A stretch of 8,898 nt of DNA from JAHJDR01 sp964526915. Lineage in GTDB: Bacteria > UBA10199 > JADGCS01. Below are positions 5,853 to 8,898 of the stretch, piece after piece. Where the stretch lies: contig CAZGMS010000180.1 of the NCBI GenBank assembly GCA_964526915.1, positions 1-8,898 on the forward strand, read 5' to 3'. The notes under the pieces were generated by a model that ran no database searches, was not told the origin of the DNA, and worked only from the letters and a program-made list of their open reading frames with translations. A program made the translations under genes and the position numbers. Positions within the stretch are counted from its first letter, which is position 1; every line of letters starts with the position of its first letter.

Positions 5853-7046
5853 ATGACCAGTTCCATGAATTCCATAAAGTCAAAAAAAATCCTCCCCATT
5901 ACATTGCTTCTACTCTCCCTGCTCGGTATTTTTATCGCCGCCTATCTGACCTACATCCACTACATGGTTACCGGCGGTGATGCCAATTTTGCCAGCTTTT
6001 GCAACGTCAATGCCAAGGTGAACTGTGACGCCGTGGCCGCCAGTGCCTGGTCCACACTCTTTGGCGTGCCCGTCTCGATTTGGGGCATGCTGTTCTATGT
6101 GTTTTTTTGGGGACTCAATGCCGATAGACTCGCCAAGAACATTATCCGCAACAATACTGTTTATCAGCTTTTGCTGGCCACTGCGGGGATTGGTTTTACC
6201 GCGTTTTTGATTGCCATCTCAAAGATCATTTTAGACACGTGGTGTCTTCTGTGCGCCGCGCTTTGGATCATCAATCTGTTCATTTTCATTTTGGCCTTCA
6301 AATCCAACACACACCCCTTCAAGTCCTACCCCAAGATTCTCTGGCAGGATTTGTTGTGGTTTTTCAAAAAATGGTACCGTCTGGTTTTGATCTTGCTGGT
6401 CCTATCAACTTTTGTTGCCACACTGTTTTACACCGCGCATCACGAACGCCAGATCAAACAAACACAACTGGACCAACCGCCCATTTTCAATGAGCTCATT
6501 TCGCCGATCTCCTTGACTGGACCTGCTCACGGCGCTGATTCCCCCCGCCTGACGATCGTGGAATTTTCGGATTTTCAATGTCCCCACTGCAAAAAACTGC
6601 ATGATGTCTTGTCCAAGATCACACGGGAAAACAAAAAAATCAGGGTCATTCACAAGGACTTCCCGCTCGATCATCATTGTCACCCGCTGATTACCAAACC
6701 CTTTCACCAAAATGCCTGCCAAGCCTCAGTCTTTGTGCGTTGTGCCGGTCAACAAGGAAAGTATTGGGAGGCCTTTGATCAGACCTTTGAACTGTCGCGC
6801 GAACTCGAAGACGCCACCACTTTCGATACTCTCACTTCGCTTTTGGAGCTTAACAAGGATCAACTGACTGCTTGTATGAGTGACCCCAAAATCACGGAAG
6901 GGATCAAACAGGATTTGCAAGAAGGGATCGACAACGGCATTGATGCCACGCCTGTCGTGATCTTTAACGGTACCGACCAACTCCTCTCCGGCTGGAGTGA
7001 AGGCAAGTTGGAAAAGGCGATACAATTTTGGATGAAAAAAAAATGA
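5853..7046 (+). CDS. VKOR-DsbA fusion, disulfide bond formation protein
   Basis: This 397-residue membrane protein joins a vitamin K epoxide reductase (VKOR) domain to a periplasmic DsbA/thioredoxin-4 domain. It should make disulfides in exported proteins and pass the electrons to quinone, doing the work of DsbB and DsbA in one chain. The VKOR part has about four membrane segments (13-36, 68-90, 103-123, 127-150), a loop cysteine pair C50/C58 and the quinone-proximal C131-x2-C134 (WCLLC). A fifth segment (about 175-195) leads to the soluble domain, with FSDFQCPHCKK (active-site C243/C246), the cis-proline loop ATPVV (P367) and extra cysteines C276, C289, C297 and C341. The frame stays open back to 5637 inside tdk. 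ATG 5853 is chosen because the first membrane segment follows and the upstream part is repeat. ATG 5865 is also possible, and neither has a clear Shine-Dalgarno. Confidence 0.88.
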   Translation: MTSSMNSIKSKKILPITLLLLSLLGIFIAAYLTYIHYMVTGGDANFASFCNVNAKVNCDAVAASAWSTLFGVPVSIWGMLFYVFFWGLNADRLAKNIIRNNTVYQLLLATAGIGFTAFLIAISKIILDTWCLLCAALWIINLFIFILAFKSNTHPFKSYPKILWQDLLWFFKKWYRLVLILLVLSTFVATLFYTAHHERQIKQTQLDQPPIFNELISPISLTGPAHGADSPRLTIVEFSDFQCPHCKKLHDVLSKITRENKKIRVIHKDFPLDHHCHPLITKPFHQNACQASVFVRCAGQQGKYWEAFDQTFELSRELEDATTFDTLTSLLELNKDQLTACMSDPKITEGIKQDLQEGIDNGIDATPVVIFNGTDQLLSGWSEGKLEKAIQFWMKKK

Positions 7047-7049
7047 TGG

Positions 7050-7133
7050 GAATATCGAATATCGAGCAAGGAATATCGAATGTCGATGTACAGATTTCGA
7101 CATTCCTTGTTCTTTGTTCGCTATTCAGTATTC
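7050..7133. repeat. 84-bp imperfect inverted repeat of GAATATCGAAT-like units
   Basis: The arms 7050-7086 and 7097-7133 (37 nt each) are complementary at 29 positions. The innermost 9 bp, GAATGTCGA (7078-7086) with TCGACATTC (7097-7105), are perfect around a 10-nt loop. Each arm is built of degenerate GAATATCGA units. It begins 3 nt after the VKOR-DsbA stop codon. It could cap or terminate that transcript, although no U-tract follows directly. It looks like a dispersed repeat rather than a gene-specific regulator. Confidence 0.65.
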
Positions 7134-7162
7134 AAACGATTTTTTAGAATCAGGAACTTGAT

Positions 7163-8227
7163 ATGCACAAACAAACCCTAGCCATCATCTGTGGCGGCGT
7201 GTCGGGCGAACATCAGGTTTCGCTCCTCTCCGCACAATCAGTCTTAAAGGCCCTCGACCGCAACCGTTTTAATCCCGTCATCATTGGCGTCGATAAGTGT
7301 GGCGTGTGGCGTCGTTACGACGAGGGCAACTGGCTCAACTTTGCCAATGACCCAAAACGAATCGCCCTTGCCAATAACGGCAGTGAATTTCCCCTCAACC
7401 CCTTCCCCGGCAGTTTTCAGAAAATGGGGATTGATGCGGTTTTTCCACTCATCCACGGATCATTTGGTGAAGACGGCACCTTGCAGGGACTTCTGGAGCT
7501 CGTGGCCGTGCCCTATGTGGGTCCCGATGTGGCGGGTTCATCCATGGCCATCGACAAAGACCTCACCAAGAGAATTCTGAGTCATGCGGGTGTGAACGTG
7601 GTCCCCTTTGAAACCTTTGAACCGCAAGACATCAAAGAGCTCGACGTGAACACTCTGTGGTCCCGTTTTTCTGAGGGCTGTTTTGTCAAACCCGCCCGTT
7701 GTGGCTCTTCTCTGGGCATCAGGCAGGTCAAGACAAAAGAGACACTCAAACCCGCTATTGAATTTGCACTGCGTTACGATGACAAAGTGCTGGTGGAACA
7801 AAAAATTGTGGGGCGCGAGCTGGAATGTGCCGTATTAGGTGGAACACCGCCGTTGGCTTCAGTCATTGGCGAGATCGTGCCCAAAGATGGTTTTTATTCT
7901 TACGAGGCAAAATACATCGACGATGATGGCGCCCAACTCATTGCCCCTGCCGAAGTGACCTCGGCCGTTCGCGACGCCCTGCAAAAGACCGCCATCAAAA
8001 CCTTTCAGATGTTGTGTTTGGAGGGAATGGCCCGTGTGGATTTTTTTCTGGCCAACGACGGTGTGCTTTACGTGAACGAGGTCAACACGATTCCTGGGTT
8101 TACAAAAATCTCAATGTACCCGCGTTTGTTGGGACTCTCCGGCGTACCTTACACAGAACTGATCACAAAACTCGTCGACCTGGGGATTGGTCGTTTTGAA
8201 CGAAGAAAACAGCTCGTGAGAGAATAG
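7163..8227 (+). CDS. ddlA: D-alanine--D-alanine ligase
   Basis: This ATP-grasp ligase joins two D-alanines to make the D-Ala-D-Ala end of the peptidoglycan precursor, in the cytoplasm. At 354 residues it is of the long DdlA type. Visible motifs are GGVSGEHQVSLLSA (11-24, E16 binds the first D-Ala), HGSFGEDGTLQG (98-109), VGPDVAGSSMAIDKDLTK (119-136), the ATP-grasp FVKPARCGSSLGI (174-186, with K176), KVLVEQKIVGRELECAV (208-224), FYSYEAKYID (244-253), GMARVDFFL (288-296, D293) and YVNEVNTIPGFT (303-314, with E306 and N308 as metal ligands). An AGGAA (7152-7156) lies 6 nt before the ATG. A 37-bp-arm inverted repeat separates it from the VKOR gene, and a repeat-rich gap separates it from convergent lysS. 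It is not embedded in an mur/ftsZ cluster here. Confidence 0.95.
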   Translation: MHKQTLAIICGGVSGEHQVSLLSAQSVLKALDRNRFNPVIIGVDKCGVWRRYDEGNWLNFANDPKRIALANNGSEFPLNPFPGSFQKMGIDAVFPLIHGSFGEDGTLQGLLELVAVPYVGPDVAGSSMAIDKDLTKRILSHAGVNVVPFETFEPQDIKELDVNTLWSRFSEGCFVKPARCGSSLGIRQVKTKETLKPAIEFALRYDDKVLVEQKIVGRELECAVLGGTPPLASVIGEIVPKDGFYSYEAKYIDDDGAQLIAPAEVTSAVRDALQKTAIKTFQMLCLEGMARVDFFLANDGVLYVNEVNTIPGFTKISMYPRLLGLSGVPYTELITKLVDLGIGRFERRKQLVRE

Positions 8228-8249
8228 AACTATCTAGCGGTTGTGACTC

Positions 8250-8296
8250 ATCGTGGATCGTGGATTGCTTCGTTCCCGTTGGTCACTCGCAATGAC
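8250..8296. repeat. Dispersed intergenic repeat, inverted CCACGAT copy
   Basis: ATCGTGGATCGTGGA (8250-8264) is the exact reverse complement of 5034-5048. It is followed by GATTGCTTCG and then CACTCGCAATGAC (8284-8296), whose reverse complement resembles 5786-5798. It looks like a composite of two short dispersed repeat types in the gap between the convergent ddlA and lysS genes. Confidence 0.6.
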
Positions 8297-8341
8297 GTCC
8301 CTCGTCCTTTCGTCCCTCGTCCTTTCGTCCCTCGTCCTTTC
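8297..8341. repeat. Three perfect tandem copies of a 15-bp unit
   Basis: GTCCCTCGTCCTTTC occurs three times without a mismatch at 8297-8311, 8312-8326 and 8327-8341, with a partial fourth start (GTC). It lies between the stop codons of ddlA and lysS, ending 6 bp before the lysS stop. The unit contains GTCC and CGTCC sub-repeats. A copy-number (VNTR-like) locus is possible. There are no spacers, so it is not CRISPR. Confidence 0.85.
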
Positions 8342-8347
8342 GTCTCC

Positions 8348-8898
8348 CTATGCGCCTGCCCTGAGCACCGGAAACAGTATCACATCGCGAATGGAAGGTT
8401 GATTGGTCAGGATCATGACCAAGCGGTCGATCCCAATCCCTTCACCCGCAGTCGGGGGCATGCCATATTCCAAAGCCGTCACATAATCTTCGTCCAGAAA
8501 CATGGCCTCATCATCGCCCGTGGCCCTTTGCGCCACCTGTTTGACAAAGCGCTCCTTTTGATCCACCGGATCATTGAGCTCCGAAAAGGCATTGGCAATC
8601 TCTTTGCCGTTGATAAAAATTTCGAACCGATCCGTCACCGATGGGTCCGCGTCGTTGCGACGGCTTAGTGGCGAAACGCTGGTCGGGTAATGTGTGATGA
8701 ACGTGGGTGAGATGAGTTTGTTCTCCACCAATTCCTCAAACAAGATCACCTGCACAATGCCCAAATCCGCGTTCTGCTTGTCTTTGACCTCAAAGTGACG
8801 TTTGTCACATTCGGCGATCAGAAAATCGCGATCACGTACCTGGGCATTGGTATAGCCCAAGTGTTTTTCAATAGCCTCTGCCATCGTGTAGCGAGCGA
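8348..8898 (-). CDS. lysS: Lysyl-tRNA synthetase, class II (C-terminal part)
   Basis: The frame runs off the right edge, so only the C-terminal 180-odd residues are present; a full class II LysRS is about 500. The enzyme charges tRNA-Lys with lysine. Recognisable segments, reading the protein N to C, are THYPTSVSPLSRRN, FINGKEIANAFSELNDPVDQ, the DEAMFLDEDYVTALEYGMPP segment, and class II motif 3, GEGIGIDRLVMIL, encoded at 8408-8446. It ends with the family's usual DVILFPVLR tail. The stop is TAG (8348-8350 on the minus strand). The methionine at 8884 is internal, since the frame continues upstream through A-R-Y-T codons to the window edge. The gene converges on ddlA, and the two are separated by repeats with no evident bidirectional hairpin terminator. 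Confidence 0.94.
   Translation of the reverse strand, partial: ARYTMAEAIEKHLGYTNAQVRDRDFLIAECDKRHFEVKDKQNADLGIVQVILFEELVENKLISPTFITHYPTSVSPLSRRNDADPSVTDRFEIFINGKEIANAFSELNDPVDQKERFVKQVAQRATGDDEAMFLDEDYVTALEYGMPPTAGEGIGIDRLVMILTNQPSIRDVILFPVLRAGA

Noticed and set aside
8297..8341. CRISPR array.
   Set aside because: The 15-bp copies are directly adjacent with no spacers, and no cas genes are present.
8243..8668. Plus-strand open frame with repeated R-P-F-V-P residues.
   Set aside because: The repeats are just the 15-bp tandem array read in frame, and the rest is antisense to lysS.
8348..8884. lysS as a complete short gene starting at 8884.
   Set aside because: The frame stays open to the window edge, and the protein lacks the N-terminal and motif 1-2 regions required of LysRS, so it is simply cut by the window.

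Overview
The window reads as chromosomal DNA from an uncultured-type Gram-negative (diderm) bacterium. A lipoprotein with a type II signal peptide, a periplasmic VKOR-DsbA disulfide enzyme and E. coli-like DdlA and Tdk all fit that. The lineage cannot be fixed from sequence alone; a deltaproteobacterium-like or candidate-phylum host is only an inference. Most genes are of intermediate GC, and the intergenic gaps are packed with short degenerate repeats and hairpins.

Layout: 1-131 is a repeat-rich leader; 132-1715 is nadB (L-aspartate oxidase). 1716-1819 is an AT-rich gap holding a perfect 12-bp-arm inverted repeat just before the ribosome binding site of an unassigned radical SAM enzyme (1820-3088). 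From 3088 to 5016 there is a visibly more AT-rich accessory cassette: a DUF4136-like lipoprotein, a small Hypoth_Ymh/TIGR02391-like protein with an R-x4-H (HEPN-type) motif, and a two-gene toxin-antitoxin operon (Panacea/SocA-like antitoxin plus RelE/ParE-like toxin). That operon has its own promoter, and the -35 box lies inside a perfect 12-bp palindrome. 5017-5193 holds a 105-bp nested inverted-repeat element. 5194-5778 is tdk, 5853-7046 a VKOR-DsbA fusion, 7163-8227 ddlA, and 8348-8898 the C-terminal part of lysS on the minus strand, converging on ddlA.

Functionally, nadB (NAD synthesis), tdk (thymidine salvage), VKOR-DsbA (envelope disulfide formation), ddlA (peptidoglycan precursor) and lysS (translation) are housekeeping genes that do not form one pathway. 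Most are separated by repeat elements, so they are probably independent transcription units. The unusual material is the AT-rich cassette, the radical SAM gene with its symmetric putative operator, and the intergenic repeats. One 15-bp repeat sequence recurs exactly, in opposite orientation, about 3.2 kb apart.
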